DNA of 64,000 nt, from NCBI RefSeq assembly GCF_001620265.1, contig NZ_CP012661.1, positions 1,240,001-1,304,000 of the forward strand, written 5' to 3'. Below are positions 42,185 to 52,154 of the stretch, piece by piece. The translations under genes were made by a program, and so were the position numbers. The number at the start of each line of letters is the position of its first letter. Within the stretch, counting starts at the first letter, position 1. The notes under the pieces are model-generated. The model made no database searches, was not told where the DNA came from, and saw only the letters and a list, made by a program, of their open reading frames with translations. Origin of the DNA: Frigidibacter mobilis (GTDB lineage: Bacteria > Pseudomonadota > Alphaproteobacteria > Rhodobacterales > Rhodobacteraceae).

Positions 42185-43269
42185 CCCCCTATGACGATCT
42201 GCCCCAAAGCAGCTTCTGGCGCCCGGCCGTGGCCGATCGCGCGCCGCTGCAGATCGAAGAGCTGTGGACACCGAAGTTTCGCATCGACCCTGCCGACCGC
42301 ATCGTCACCGCGGGCTCATGCTTTGCCCAGCATATCGGCCGGGCGCTGGCGGCGCGCGGCTATCGCTGGCTGGATGCCGAACCCGCGCCGGGCCGCCTGC
42401 CCGAGGCGCTGCACGGCCAGTTCCACTACGGCACCTTCAGTTTTCGCACCGGCAATATCTACACCACCAACATGCTGGCGCAGTGGCTGGGCTGGGCCTT
42501 CGGTGATACGCCCTCGCCCGAAGAATTGTGGGAGAAGGACGGCCATTTCTTCGACCCGTTCCGCCCGGCGGTGGAACCGGGCGGCTTTGTCAGCAGCGCC
42601 GAGGCGCTGGCCTCGCGCGCGGCTACGCTTGCCGCGATCCGCCGCGCGGTGACGGGGGCGGATGTCTTCGTCTTCACCCTTGGCCTCACCGAAAGCTGGC
42701 AGCATTCCCGCAGCGGCGTCGAATACGCCATCTGCCCCGGTACGCTCGCCGGCAAGTTCCGCCCGCGCTTTCACCGCTTCGTCAACCAGGGCTACGATGT
42801 GGTTCTGGCCCGGATGCGGGACGCGCTGGCGCTGATGCGCGCGGCGAACCCCAAGCTGCGGGTGCTGCTGACCGTCTCTCCGGTGCCGCTGACCGCCACC
42901 GCCAGCGGCGCCCATGTGCTGACCGCGACCAGCTATTCCAAATCGGTGCTGCGTGCCGTGGCGGGCACCCTCGCCGAGGAAGACCCGGGCGTCGACTATT
43001 TCCCGTCTTACGAGATCATCACCGGCACCCCGTTCCGCAGCATGTTCTATGCCGGCAACCTGCGGTCGGTGCTGCCCGAGGGCGTGGGCTTCGTGATGGA
43101 CAGCTTCTTTGCCGATCAGGCCCGGGTCTTCGGCGCCCCGGCCGAGGTGGCGCCTGCAGACCCGCCCGAAACCCGGGCCGAGCGTCAGGCCCGCGAGGAT
43201 ACCGAACCTGACGATGTCGAGGCCGATGTGCAATGCGAAGAGGAGCTGTTGGGTGCCTTTGCCAAGTGA
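42181..43269 (+). CDS. GSCFA-domain protein
   Basis: 362 residues. The defining motif AGSCFAQHIGRAL lies at residues 44-56. Later family features are GNIYTTNMLAQWL, VFVFTLGLTESW, LLTVSPVPLTAT and DYFPSYEIITG, which together match the GSCFA family, a branch of SGNH-type hydrolases found in polysaccharide clusters. The Ser in GSC would be the nucleophile. The C-terminal 50 residues are acidic and low in complexity. No signal peptide. It is translationally coupled on both sides, overlapping the next gene by 17 bases. Probably an O-acyl or O-acetyl modifying enzyme of a glycan; the family has no firm activity. Confidence 0.9.
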   Translation: MTPYDDLPQSSFWRPAVADRAPLQIEELWTPKFRIDPADRIVTAGSCFAQHIGRALAARGYRWLDAEPAPGRLPEALHGQFHYGTFSFRTGNIYTTNMLAQWLGWAFGDTPSPEELWEKDGHFFDPFRPAVEPGGFVSSAEALASRAATLAAIRRAVTGADVFVFTLGLTESWQHSRSGVEYAICPGTLAGKFRPRFHRFVNQGYDVVLARMRDALALMRAANPKLRVLLTVSPVPLTATASGAHVLTATSYSKSVLRAVAGTLAEEDPGVDYFPSYEIITGTPFRSMFYAGNLRSVLPEGVGFVMDSFFADQARVFGAPAEVAPADPPETRAERQAREDTEPDDVEADVQCEEELLGAFAK

Positions 43270-44020
43270 ACCGATCCGCCTGTGCATCTTCGGCGACAGC
43301 CACATCGCAAGCATCCGCTATGCGCTGAAAGGCCGCGAGCTGACGGATCCCCCGGTGGATGTGGAGTTCTGGGGCACCGTCGGCAACCGCTTCCGCAAGA
43401 TCGGCCTGCAAGACGGCGCGCTGGTCCCCGAAGACGAGACGACCGCAAACCGCTTTGCCGCCGTCAACGCCCACGGCCGCCGGCTGCTGCGCCCGGATGA
43501 CTTTGATGCGATCCTGTTCATGGGGGCGCGAACCCGCGTCAACTGGATCTTCGCCGAGTTCCTGCACCGCGCCCAGACCCCCGACCTGTTCCTCTCCACC
43601 GGCGTGCGCCGCGAGATCATTCGCGCCCATCTGGCCGATCAGCGCGCCTATGGGTTTGCGCAGGCCTTCGCGGCGCAGGGCAAGGCGCGGATCCTGTTCG
43701 CGCCGGTCTCCTTTCCGACCGAGGGGATCAGCACCGAGTTTCTGGACAGCTGCCCGGATGCCATCCACGGCACCGCCGACCAGCGCGCCGCGATCTGGGC
43801 ACTCTTCCGCGAGGTGATGGCCGAAGACACGATCACCTTGCTGCCGCAGGCCGAACGCAGCGTGACCCGAGGCTGCTTTACTGCCGCCGCCTATGCAACG
43901 CGCCGCGCCACCGAACGCGGCGACAGCACGCACAAGAACGGCGCCTATGGCCGGCTGGTGCTGCGCAGTCTGATGCGGGCGCTTGCGCCGCTTCGCAAAA
44001 CCGACGAACAGGCGGCATAA
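43253..44020 (+). CDS. SGNH-like protein with GDSH motif
   Basis: 255 residues from a GTG at 43253, supported by AAGAGGAG eight bases upstream. The N-terminus RLCIFGDSHIAS is a GDS-type nucleophile block (Ser16, followed by His). The rest is mixed helix and strand with FDAILFMGARTRVNW and RILFAPVSFPTEGIS, then a possible terminal His block in STHKNGAYGRLVLRSL, where an SGNH Asp-x2-His would be expected. It overlaps the GSCFA gene. The pair suggests two successive or complementary acyl-transfer or deacylation steps. Alternative: a non-catalytic SGNH protein. Confidence 0.65.
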   Translation: MPLPSEPIRLCIFGDSHIASIRYALKGRELTDPPVDVEFWGTVGNRFRKIGLQDGALVPEDETTANRFAAVNAHGRRLLRPDDFDAILFMGARTRVNWIFAEFLHRAQTPDLFLSTGVRREIIRAHLADQRAYGFAQAFAAQGKARILFAPVSFPTEGISTEFLDSCPDAIHGTADQRAAIWALFREVMAEDTITLLPQAERSVTRGCFTAAAYATRRATERGDSTHKNGAYGRLVLRSLMRALAPLRKTDEQAA

Positions 44021-44091
44021 GGCTGCCGAGACATGCCATGCGCAGCCGCAACACCCGGCCGGGCAAAACTGGACAGGAAGGACGCTTAGAG

Positions 44092-44904
44092 ATGGAACTG
44101 AACCGACGCCCGGTCGCCTCGCTGTGGATCGGCGAGCGCCTGCACTACCTCAACCAGCTGTGCCTCAAGTCGCATCTGCTGCAGGGGCATCCCACCACGC
44201 TCTACTGCACCGATGACGTGAAGAACGCGCCCGAGGGGGTGGAACTGCGCCCCGCCTCGGACATCATGGATATCGACATGAAGGTGGTCAAGGAAACCTC
44301 GGCCTCGTTCCTGTCGAACGTGTTCCGCTACAAGATGATCCGCAAGACCGGCGCGATCTGGATTGATTGCGATGCCTTCTGCCACCGGCCCTTCCCCGAG
44401 GACATGGACTATGTCTTCGGCGGCCACGGCATGATCGGCGCGCTGAACTGCGGCGTGGTCGGCCTGCCGCAGGACTGCGCGTTGATGGATGCGCTGCTGG
44501 ACTATTACGACAACCTGCCCGCCTATCCCGAATGGTGGCCGAAACGCCTGCGCAAGAAGATGGATGCGCTGGACCCCGCCGTGCCGCTGTCGATCCGCAT
44601 CTACGAGGTGGAGCGCACGGCCTTCGGCCCGCAGGCCTTCACCCATTTCGCCAAGAAGACCGGCGATTTCGAGAAGGCCGCCCCGCGCGAGGTGCTCTAT
44701 CCGGTGCCGTTCCAGCTCAATGACGTGTTCTACGATCCCTATGGCCGGGTCGAGGGGCATTTCACCGATAAGACGCTGTCGGTCCATCTCTACACCAACG
44801 GCACCAAGCCCTACTGGCGCAAGAACCCGCCTCTGCCCGGCAGCTATGCCGCGCGGATGTGCGAGGAGGTGGGCATCGACCCCGCGGCGGCGCTGGAGGA
44901 ATAG
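44092..44904 (+). CDS. Glycosyltransferase with DxD motif (sugar-binding region type)
   Basis: 270 residues. VASLWIGERLHYLNQLCLKSHLLQGH opens the protein (residues 8-33), and the SNVFRYKMIRKTGAIWIDCDAFC segment carries the DxD (Asp92, Asp94) seen in the Gly_transf_sug/capsule glycosyltransferase family (PF04488-like). A Trp-rich EWWPKRL stretch and HLYTNGTKPYWRKNP follow. No membrane helix. ATG 44092 is chosen over 44038 because AGGAAGGA lies about nine bases before it. It differs in family from the other glycosyltransferases of the cluster, which suggests a separate linkage. Confidence 0.83.
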   Translation: MELNRRPVASLWIGERLHYLNQLCLKSHLLQGHPTTLYCTDDVKNAPEGVELRPASDIMDIDMKVVKETSASFLSNVFRYKMIRKTGAIWIDCDAFCHRPFPEDMDYVFGGHGMIGALNCGVVGLPQDCALMDALLDYYDNLPAYPEWWPKRLRKKMDALDPAVPLSIRIYEVERTAFGPQAFTHFAKKTGDFEKAAPREVLYPVPFQLNDVFYDPYGRVEGHFTDKTLSVHLYTNGTKPYWRKNPPLPGSYAARMCEEVGIDPAAALEE

Positions 44905-44927
44905 GCAGCGTCCCCCGGAGGGCTGCC

Positions 44928-44960
44928 GCCTTGCCGCGGCATCGACGGTTGCGGCAAGGC
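44928..44960 (+). terminator. Inverted repeat after the DxD glycosyltransferase
   Basis: GCCTTGCCGC (44928-44937) and GCGGCAAGGC (44951-44960) are perfect 10-base arms with a 13-base loop, 24 bases after the stop. No T-run follows, so it may stabilise the mRNA end rather than terminate. Confidence 0.45.
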
Positions 44961-45055
44961 CCAGGCAACTGCCGCGATGCGGCAGGGGCCGCCGCCATTG
45001 CCGGGCCGGGGCCGCTATGCCATTCTGCACAAAAGCGGAAAACGGGGCGGCGGGC

Positions 45056-45961
45056 ATGGAGAACGGCATCATCGACGCGACCAGGGCCCCCGGCGCCGCG
45101 GTGACGATGGTCAAGAACGACCACTTCTTCCTGCGCCGCTGGCTGGCCTATTACGGAGCGCAGTTCGGGCGTGAGAACCTCTTCGTGCTCAGTCACGGCA
45201 ATGACCCCGAGATCCGCGAGATCGCCGTCGGCGCCAATGTCATCAACGTGCCCTATGACCCGACCCGCACCAAGTTCGACCGCCGCCGGTGGGAACTGCT
45301 GTCGAATTTTACGAACGGCCTGCTGCGCTACTACACTTGGGTCCTGTGCGGCGATGTCGATGAGGTGGTGCTGGTCGATCCCGCGGTTGCGCCGGACCTG
45401 CTGACCTACCTGAACGGGATACCGTCCCGCCAGATGCCGCAGGTCGCCTGCCCGCTGGGCCTCGAGATCATCCACAACCCCACTCTGGAGCCCCTGCCGC
45501 TGGACGACGGCGCCAGCGTGTTGTCGCGGCGGCGGCTGTTCCGGCTGAACGCCAATTACTCCAAGCCCTGCCTGACGCGGGTGCCGCTGATGTTCTCGCC
45601 CGGCGGGCATTCGTGCAGCATCAACCGGCGCGGGGTCGATCCGAACCTCTATCTGATCCACCTGCGCTTCGTCAGCCATGACATCACCCTCGCCCGGCTG
45701 GAAAGTCGCCGCCAGATGAAGGCGCAGGAGGCGGAAACCACCGAGGGCAAGCCCCGCCGCTCGATCTGGGAGCGCGACGCCGAAAGCTACCTTGCGCTGT
45801 CCAGGCTGGAGCCGGTGGCGGAAACCGTGGATTTCACCGAGTTCCGCCGCCGCATGGTGGATGAGAAGCGCGAGGTCACGCCGGGCGGCCACTGGTTCTT
45901 CGGCGGCGGGCGCAGCAAGGAGCTGTACCGGCTGCCGGAACGGTTCACGGGGCTGGTGTAA
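45056..45961 (+). CDS. Glycosyltransferase (GT-A fold), paralogue of the one at 40327
   Basis: 301 residues. It has AAVTMVKNDHFFLRRWLAYYG, FVLSHGNDPEIREIA, the metal-binding CGDVDEVVLVDPAV (Asp100, Asp102), FRLNANYSKPCLTR, MFSPGGHSCS and the C-terminal FGGGRSKELYRLPERFTGLV, all closely matched in the 40327 product. ATG 45056 is the start with the homologous beginning; an ATG 13 codons earlier (45017) is possible. It is the last gene of the glycan cluster on this strand and is followed by a double hairpin. Confidence 0.83.
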   Translation: MENGIIDATRAPGAAVTMVKNDHFFLRRWLAYYGAQFGRENLFVLSHGNDPEIREIAVGANVINVPYDPTRTKFDRRRWELLSNFTNGLLRYYTWVLCGDVDEVVLVDPAVAPDLLTYLNGIPSRQMPQVACPLGLEIIHNPTLEPLPLDDGASVLSRRRLFRLNANYSKPCLTRVPLMFSPGGHSCSINRRGVDPNLYLIHLRFVSHDITLARLESRRQMKAQEAETTEGKPRRSIWERDAESYLALSRLEPVAETVDFTEFRRRMVDEKREVTPGGHWFFGGGRSKELYRLPERFTGLV

Positions 45962-45965
45962 AGAA

Positions 45966-46024
45966 GGGGGGCGCTGCCCCCCCGTCCTTCGGACTCCCCC
46001 CGGGATATTTTCGCCAGCAAGAAG
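45966..46024 (+). repeat. Double hairpin plus CCCGGGATATTTTCGCC element
   Basis: Two hairpins occur in a row: GGGGGGC (45966-45972) with GCCCCCC (45976-45982), and GTCC with GGAC (45984-45994). They are followed by CCCGGGATATTTTCGCC. This composite resembles an intergenic element I know as frequent in Rhodobacterales genomes, placed after genes where it may act as a terminator. The convergent gcdH stop is ten bases further on. Confidence 0.6.
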
Positions 46025-46033
46025 CCGCAGGGT

Positions 46034-47263
<1,230 letters not shown>

Positions 47264-47372
47264 GGCTGTCTCCGGGGGTTGGCGATGCGAGGGCAGGCGT
47301 CGGTTGCCCGCGCCGCGATGGTCCCTTTTAGCCCCGCCGCTTGCCGGGTTCAAATGAATAGGCTTTACAGGG

Positions 47373-47391
47373 TCATGATTGAAACTCATGA
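47373..47391. promoter_or_regulatory. Candidate LysR (GcdR) binding site TCATGA-N7-TCATGA
   Basis: Two TCATGA hexamers (47373-47378, 47386-47391), each self-palindromic, are spaced by seven bases in the divergent gcdH-gcdR region, close to the gcdR start. LysR sites usually fit T-N11-A with dyad symmetry; this element has matching symmetry and length. Assignment is inference. Confidence 0.4.
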
Positions 47392-47403
47392 AGTGCCCCC
47401 GCC

Positions 47404-48291
47404 ATGCGCCACGCCTACACGCCCACACTGCCCGAATTGCAGGCCTTCGTGCAGGCGGCAGAAACCGGGTCCACCACCCGCGCCGCCGCAGCCCTGGGGC
47501 TGACGCAAAGTGCGGTCAGCCGGTCGCTGAACAGCCTTGAGGCGCGGTTGGGGGTGCGGCTCTTTCACCGGGTGCGCCAGCGGCTGATCCTGTCGGATGC
47601 CGGGCGTGCCCTGCTGCCCGAGGCGGGGCGGATCCTCGGCGATCTCGATGCCGCGGCGCTGACGGTGATGTCCTTCGGCGGGCATTCCGAGGTGCTGCGC
47701 ATTGCTGCGCTGCCGACCTTTGGCGCGGTCTGGCTGATCCCGCGGCTGCACCGCTTTGCCGCCGGCGCGCCCGAGGTGACCTTCGACATGACCGCGACGC
47801 TGGAGCCGGTGGATTTCGACCGTGCCCCGGTCGATATGGCGGTGCTGCGCGGCCCGCCGCGGCCGGGGCTGCGCTCGGCGGTGCTGGTGCCCGAACGGCT
47901 GGTGGTGGTGGCGGCGCCGGGGCTGCTGGGAGAGGAGCCGCTGGAGGACGCGGCGCTGGCGCGGCTGCCGCTGCTGCAGCAGGCGACCCGGCCGAACCTG
48001 TGGCTGGACTGGTTCCTCGATGCCGGGATGGACCCGATCACCATCCTGCGCGGCGCCCGCTTCGAGCAGTTCGGGATGGTGCTGGCCGCCGCCCGCGCCG
48101 GCATGGGGGCGGCGCTGGTGCCCGAGGTGCTGGTGGGGGCCGACCTTGCCAGCGGCGCGCTGCGCCTAGCCTCGCGCCGCTCGATGCCCGGGCGCTGGCC
48201 CTATGCGCTGAGCTGGCCCGAGCGGAGCGAGGAACGGGCGAGCTTCCGCGCCTTCCGCGACTGGCTGGTGGGGGAGGCCGGGGCAGGCTAG
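47404..48291 (+). CDS. gcdR: LysR-family transcriptional regulator, probably GcdR
   Basis: 295 residues. The N-terminal winged helix has [20 protein letters not shown] and [21 protein letters not shown], with hinge and linker about residues 60-90. The sensor domain follows ([28 protein letters not shown]). It is divergent from gcdH, 140 bases away, and probably activates it in response to glutarate or glutaryl-CoA, as LysR neighbours usually do. It converges on the abrB-like gene with four overlapping bases. Confidence 0.88.
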   Translation: MRHAYTPTLPELQAFVQAAETGSTTRAAAALGLTQSAVSRSLNSLEARLGVRLFHRVRQRLILSDAGRALLPEAGRILGDLDAAALTVMSFGGHSEVLRIAALPTFGAVWLIPRLHRFAAGAPEVTFDMTATLEPVDFDRAPVDMAVLRGPPRPGLRSAVLVPERLVVVAAPGLLGEEPLEDAALARLPLLQQATRPNLWLDWFLDAGMDPITILRGARFEQFGMVLAAARAGMGAALVPEVLVGADLASGALRLASRRSMPGRWPYALSWPERSEERASFRAFRDWLVGEAGAG

Positions 48292-49322
48292 CGGCTGGTC
48301 CAGCGCGCGACCAGCGGCGCCAGCAGGATCACCACGAAGATCCGCAGCAGGTGATGGGCGACGACAAAGGCCACGTCCGCCCCGGCGACGATGGCGATCA
48401 CCGCCATTTCCGCCTGCCCGCCGGGCAGGAAGGCCAGCAGCAGGTCCAGGGGGGGCGCGTCCGACAGCAGGCTGACCAGCCCGAACACCGCCAAGGAGAT
48501 TGCTGCCAGCATCAGCGAGAAGGCAACCCCGGCGCCCACATCCACCCGCAGCTCGCGCCAGGTGATGCCGGCATATTTCGCGCCGACCGCGATGCCGATG
48601 AAGAATTGCGAGGCCATGATGACCTCGGCCGGCGGGCGGGAATGGATGATGCCCGACAGGCTGAGGCCCGCGGTCAGGATCAGCGGGCCGAGGATCGAGG
48701 CCCCGAACAGGCCGAGGCGCTCGCCGCCCTTCCAGCCGACAAGGCCCGCCAGCGCCATCAGCGCGATTTCGTAAGGCGGCACCTGGCTGAAGGGGATGCC
48801 CGGCGGCAGCGTCAGGTCGGCGTCCCAGGCCAGGTGCAGGATCACCGGCGCGGCGGTGACGATGACCAGCACGCGGGTGGCGTGGATCAGGCTCATGGCG
48901 CGCACGTCGCCCCCCGCCTCGGCGCCGAAGACCAGCATGTCCTGCAGCCCGCCCGGCATGGCGGAATAGAAGGCGGTGGGATGGTCGAAGCCCAGCCTGC
49001 GGAAGAACGGATAGCCGACCGCGCCGATCACCGCGACGAAGACCGGCACCATCGCCAGCGTCATCCCGTAGGAGGGCAGCGCGGCGAGCATCCCCGGCGT
49101 GACCGTGGCGCCGATGGCAACGCCCAGGAAGGTGCGCATGAAGATGCCCACCGCGCCCATGTCGGCCATCGGCGCGCCAGCGAGCGCGACCAGCAGGCAG
49201 GCCAGCATCGGCCCCAGCAGGAAGGGCAGCGGCAGGTTGAGGGCCACGAAGGCAAGGGCGCCGACGCCCGCGGCCAGCAGCGTGAGGAGTCGGCGGTGGG
49301 TGAGGGAGGGGGCGCGGGTCAT
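48288..49322 (-). CDS. AbrB-family membrane protein (putative transporter/regulator)
   Basis: 344 residues, about ten membrane helices, with two repeated halves as in the AbrB/MgpA duplication family (LNLPLPFLLGPMLACLLVALAGAPMADMGAVGIFMRTFLGVAIGATVTP split over residues 27-75, and GLVGWKGGERLGLFGASILGPLILTAGLSLSG later). PGGLQDMLVFG and PGGQAEMAVIAIV are the paired half-motifs. Start 49322 is chosen because the hydrophobic helix follows directly; a further 12 residues upstream are Pro/Arg rich. Function in the family is poorly known (regulatory name is historical). It converges on gcdR. Confidence 0.82.
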   Translation of the reverse strand: MTRAPSLTHRRLLTLLAAGVGALAFVALNLPLPFLLGPMLACLLVALAGAPMADMGAVGIFMRTFLGVAIGATVTPGMLAALPSYGMTLAMVPVFVAVIGAVGYPFFRRLGFDHPTAFYSAMPGGLQDMLVFGAEAGGDVRAMSLIHATRVLVIVTAAPVILHLAWDADLTLPPGIPFSQVPPYEIALMALAGLVGWKGGERLGLFGASILGPLILTAGLSLSGIIHSRPPAEVIMASQFFIGIAVGAKYAGITWRELRVDVGAGVAFSLMLAAISLAVFGLVSLLSDAPPLDLLLAFLPGGQAEMAVIAIVAGADVAFVVAHHLLRIFVVILLAPLVARWTSR

Positions 49323-49421
49323 GCGCGAAGGTGTCCGCGGTTCGGGGGGCGGATGCAAGAGGGGCAGTTACGGGGGGATGTTGATCCGGTTTGTGAAGAA
49401 CGGCCCGCAAGTCCTTGGCAT

Positions 49422-50219
49422 TCAACCGGAAACCGGCGTTCCGCCATTCGGGTGGATCACCTGCCCGGTGACATAGCTGGCATCCTCGCAGGCCAGGAAC
49501 AGAAAAGCCGGTGCAATTTCATTGGGTTGCGCGGGTCTCTTCATCGGGGTGTCGCTGCCGAAGTCCCCCAGGTCCTCTTCCGGCGTCGTTTTCGGGATCA
49601 GCGGCGTCCAGACCGGCCCGGGCGCGACGCCGTTCACCCTGATGCCGCGGTCCGCAAGGTTGGCGGCGAGCGCGCGCAGCAGGCTCAGCTCGGCGCCCTT
49701 GCTGGCGGCATAGTCCATCAGCGTCGCATGGCCGCGATAGGCATTGACCGAGGTGGTGCAGATCACCGAGGCGCCGCGGGACAGGTGCGGCAGGGCCGCC
49801 TGCACCAGCCACAGATAGCCGAAGACATTGGTGCGGAAGAGCGCCTCCACCTGATCCTCGGTGATCTTCAGCACGTCCTCCTGCAGGGTCTGGATGCTGG
49901 CATTGCAGACCAGCACGTCCAGCCGGCCGAAGCGGTCCACCGTCGCCTTCACCGCTGCGAAGCACGAGCCGCGATCCGCCGCGTCGAACTGCAGCACCAG
50001 CACTTCGCCGCCCTCGGCGCGGGCCTCGGCTTCGACCTCGCGCGCCTCGGCCTCGTCGCTGTGCCAGGGGATCACCACGCTGGCGCCCTCGCGTGCGAAG
50101 AGCCGCACCACGGCGCGGCCGATGCCCGAGGCGCCGCCGGACACGAAGGCGACGCGGCCGGCAAGGCGGCCCGAGCCGGGATAGCGGGGGGTGAAGTCGG
50201 CGGGGCTGTCGCGGTCCAT
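49422..50219 (-). CDS. Short-chain dehydrogenase/reductase (YghA/glucose-dehydrogenase-like)
   Basis: 265 residues, NAD(P)-dependent classical SDR. It has AFVSGGASGIGRAVVRLF near residues 24-41, CNASIQ in place of NNAG, catalytic Ser in CTTSVNAY, Tyr and Lys in MDYAASKG, and PGPVWTPLIP then VTGQVIHPNGGTPVSG at the end. The N-terminal 20 residues (DFTPRYPGSGRLAGR) are the extension typical of the YghA/general-stress SDR group. Start 50219 follows GAGGAGC. Substrate unknown. Confidence 0.88.
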   Translation of the reverse strand: MDRDSPADFTPRYPGSGRLAGRVAFVSGGASGIGRAVVRLFAREGASVVIPWHSDEAEAREVEAEARAEGGEVLVLQFDAADRGSCFAAVKATVDRFGRLDVLVCNASIQTLQEDVLKITEDQVEALFRTNVFGYLWLVQAALPHLSRGASVICTTSVNAYRGHATLMDYAASKGAELSLLRALAANLADRGIRVNGVAPGPVWTPLIPKTTPEEDLGDFGSDTPMKRPAQPNEIAPAFLFLACEDASYVTGQVIHPNGGTPVSG

Positions 50220-50384
50220 GCGGGGCTCCTCGTGCGGGGATGCCGGAACAGCGGCGGGGCGGGCAAAAAGTTCCCGGCGAAATGTTGCGCGGGGGCCGGA
50301 ACAAACGGCCCCCGCAGCCGGTTCTTGACGGACCGGCGCTGCCCTTCCGGCGCCGGCAGTTCCCCCCGCTTCGGAGTGCCGCCC

Positions 50385-52154
50385 TTGACCGACGCCCCCG
50401 CCGATCCGCCCGCCCTGATGACTGGCGAGAGGCTGCATTTTCCGCGCAGCTGGGGGGTGGAGCCGCTGGGGGACGGGCGCTGGCGGTTCGGCCTTTGGGC
50501 GCCTTCGGCGGGGGCGGTGGCGGTGCGGGTGGGCGAGACTGACACGCCCTTGCAGCGCGGCCCCGACGGCTTCTGGCGCGGCGCGTCGGCGGCGGAGACG
50601 GGCGCGGAGTATGGCTTTGTCATCGACGGCGCCTTCCGCCCCGACCCTGCGGCTCGGGCGCAGGTGAGGGATGTGCATGGGCCGTCCTTGCTCGTCGATC
50701 CGCGGGGCTTTCGCTGGCAGCAGCCCTGGGCCGGGCGACCCTGGGAAGAGGCGGTGATCTATGAATTGCACATCGGCACCTTTACCGCTGAGGGCACCTT
50801 TGCCGCCGCCGCAGCCCGCCTGCCGGATCTGGCGCGGCTGGGGATCACCGCCATCGAGATCCTGCCGGTGGGGCAGTTTTCCGGCCGGCATGGCTGGGGC
50901 TATGATGGGGTTCTGCCCTATGCGCCGCACCGGGACTATGGCAGCCCGGACGATCTGAAGGCGCTGGTCGCGGCGGCGCAGGATCTGGGCATCATGGTGC
51001 TGCTGGACGCGGTCTATAACCATTTCGGCCCCGATGGCGCCTATCTGCACGCCTATGCGCCGGAATTCTTCGACAAGCAGCGCCACACGCCCTGGGGCGC
51101 AGGCATCGACTATGCCGATCCGCCGGTGCGGACGTTCTTCATCGAGAATGCACTGTACTGGCTGACCGAATACCGGCTGGATGGGCTGCGGCTGGACGCG
51201 ACCGACCAGATTGAAGACCCCTCGGACCCCGAACTGCTGGTGGAGCTGGCGCAACGGGTGCGGGCGGCGGGGTTCGACCGGCCGATCCACCTGACCACCG
51301 AGGACAACCGCAACATCACCCGCCTGCATGAGCCCGAGGCGGGCCTGTATACCGCCGAGTGGAACGACGATTACCACCACGCCATCCACTGCCTGCTGAC
51401 CGGTGAGGACGAGGCCTATTATGCGCCCTATGCCGTCGATCCGATGGCCGATCTGTGCGTGGCGCTGGACTGCGGCTTTGTCGAGCAGGGCCAGCCGCGA
51501 CCGGGGACGGACAAGCTGCGCGGCGAGCCCTCGGGGCATCTGCCCTGGCCCAGCTTCATCAACTTCAACCAGAACCATGACCAGACCGGCAACCGCGCCC
51601 TGGGCGAACGGCTGGCGGCGCTGGTGGAGGACGCGCCCTTGCAGGTCGCCCATGCACTGCTGCTCTGCGCGCCGTTCACGCCCTTGCTGTTCATGGGCGA
51701 GGAAGAGGGCTCGCGCGCGCCGTTCCTGTTCTTTGCCGATTTCACCGGCGATCTGGCGGCAGCGCTGCACGAGGGCCGCGCCCGGGAATTCGCCGGGTTC
51801 CGGGGCTTTGCCGAGCGCGCCCCCGATCCGCTGGACCCCGCCACCCGCGATGCCTCGCGCCCCTTTGCCGAGAGCGGAACGCCGCGGGCGGCGGCGTGGC
51901 GGGCGCTGACGGCGCGGCTGCTGGCATTTCGGACCGGGCGGGTCGTGCCGCTGTTGAAGTCGGGGCGGGCGGGTGATCCGGTTGTCACGCGCAGCGGCGA
52001 GCGGGCGCTGCGGGCGGAATGGCCCTTCGCGGCGGGGCGGCTGATCGTTGCGGCGCGGTTCGGGCCGGATGCGGGCATGGAGGCGCAGGCGCGCGCGCCG
52101 GACTTGGCGTTCGGGTCGGATGGCGCGGGGTTTGCGGCTTGGGTGGTGGTGTAA
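50385..52154 (+). CDS. treZ: Malto-oligosyltrehalose trehalohydrolase
   Basis: Releases trehalose from maltooligosyl-trehalose, the second step of glycogen-to-trehalose conversion. 589 residues from TTG 50385, chosen because GGAG lies nine bases upstream; ATG 50418 is an alternative with no ribosome site. An N-terminal beta domain (GRWRFGLWAPSAGAVAVRVG) precedes a GH13 barrel (VIYELHIGTFTAEGTF). Catalytic residues are Asp271 in DGLRLDATDQI, Glu306 in HLTTEDNRN and Asp399 in NFNQNHDQTGNR. QFSGRHGWGYDG is a TreZ hallmark. It overlaps treY by one base (TAATG). Confidence 0.93.
   Translation: MTDAPADPPALMTGERLHFPRSWGVEPLGDGRWRFGLWAPSAGAVAVRVGETDTPLQRGPDGFWRGASAAETGAEYGFVIDGAFRPDPAARAQVRDVHGPSLLVDPRGFRWQQPWAGRPWEEAVIYELHIGTFTAEGTFAAAAARLPDLARLGITAIEILPVGQFSGRHGWGYDGVLPYAPHRDYGSPDDLKALVAAAQDLGIMVLLDAVYNHFGPDGAYLHAYAPEFFDKQRHTPWGAGIDYADPPVRTFFIENALYWLTEYRLDGLRLDATDQIEDPSDPELLVELAQRVRAAGFDRPIHLTTEDNRNITRLHEPEAGLYTAEWNDDYHHAIHCLLTGEDEAYYAPYAVDPMADLCVALDCGFVEQGQPRPGTDKLRGEPSGHLPWPSFINFNQNHDQTGNRALGERLAALVEDAPLQVAHALLLCAPFTPLLFMGEEEGSRAPFLFFADFTGDLAAALHEGRAREFAGFRGFAERAPDPLDPATRDASRPFAESGTPRAAAWRALTARLLAFRTGRVVPLLKSGRAGDPVVTRSGERALRAEWPFAAGRLIVAARFGPDAGMEAQARAPDLAFGSDGAGFAAWVVV

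Noticed and set aside
48000..50384. Extension of the treZ frame upstream to 48000
   Set aside because: The open frame runs antisense through the SDR and abrB-like genes with no relevant homology; the TTG at 50385 has a ribosome site and starts near the expected N-terminus.
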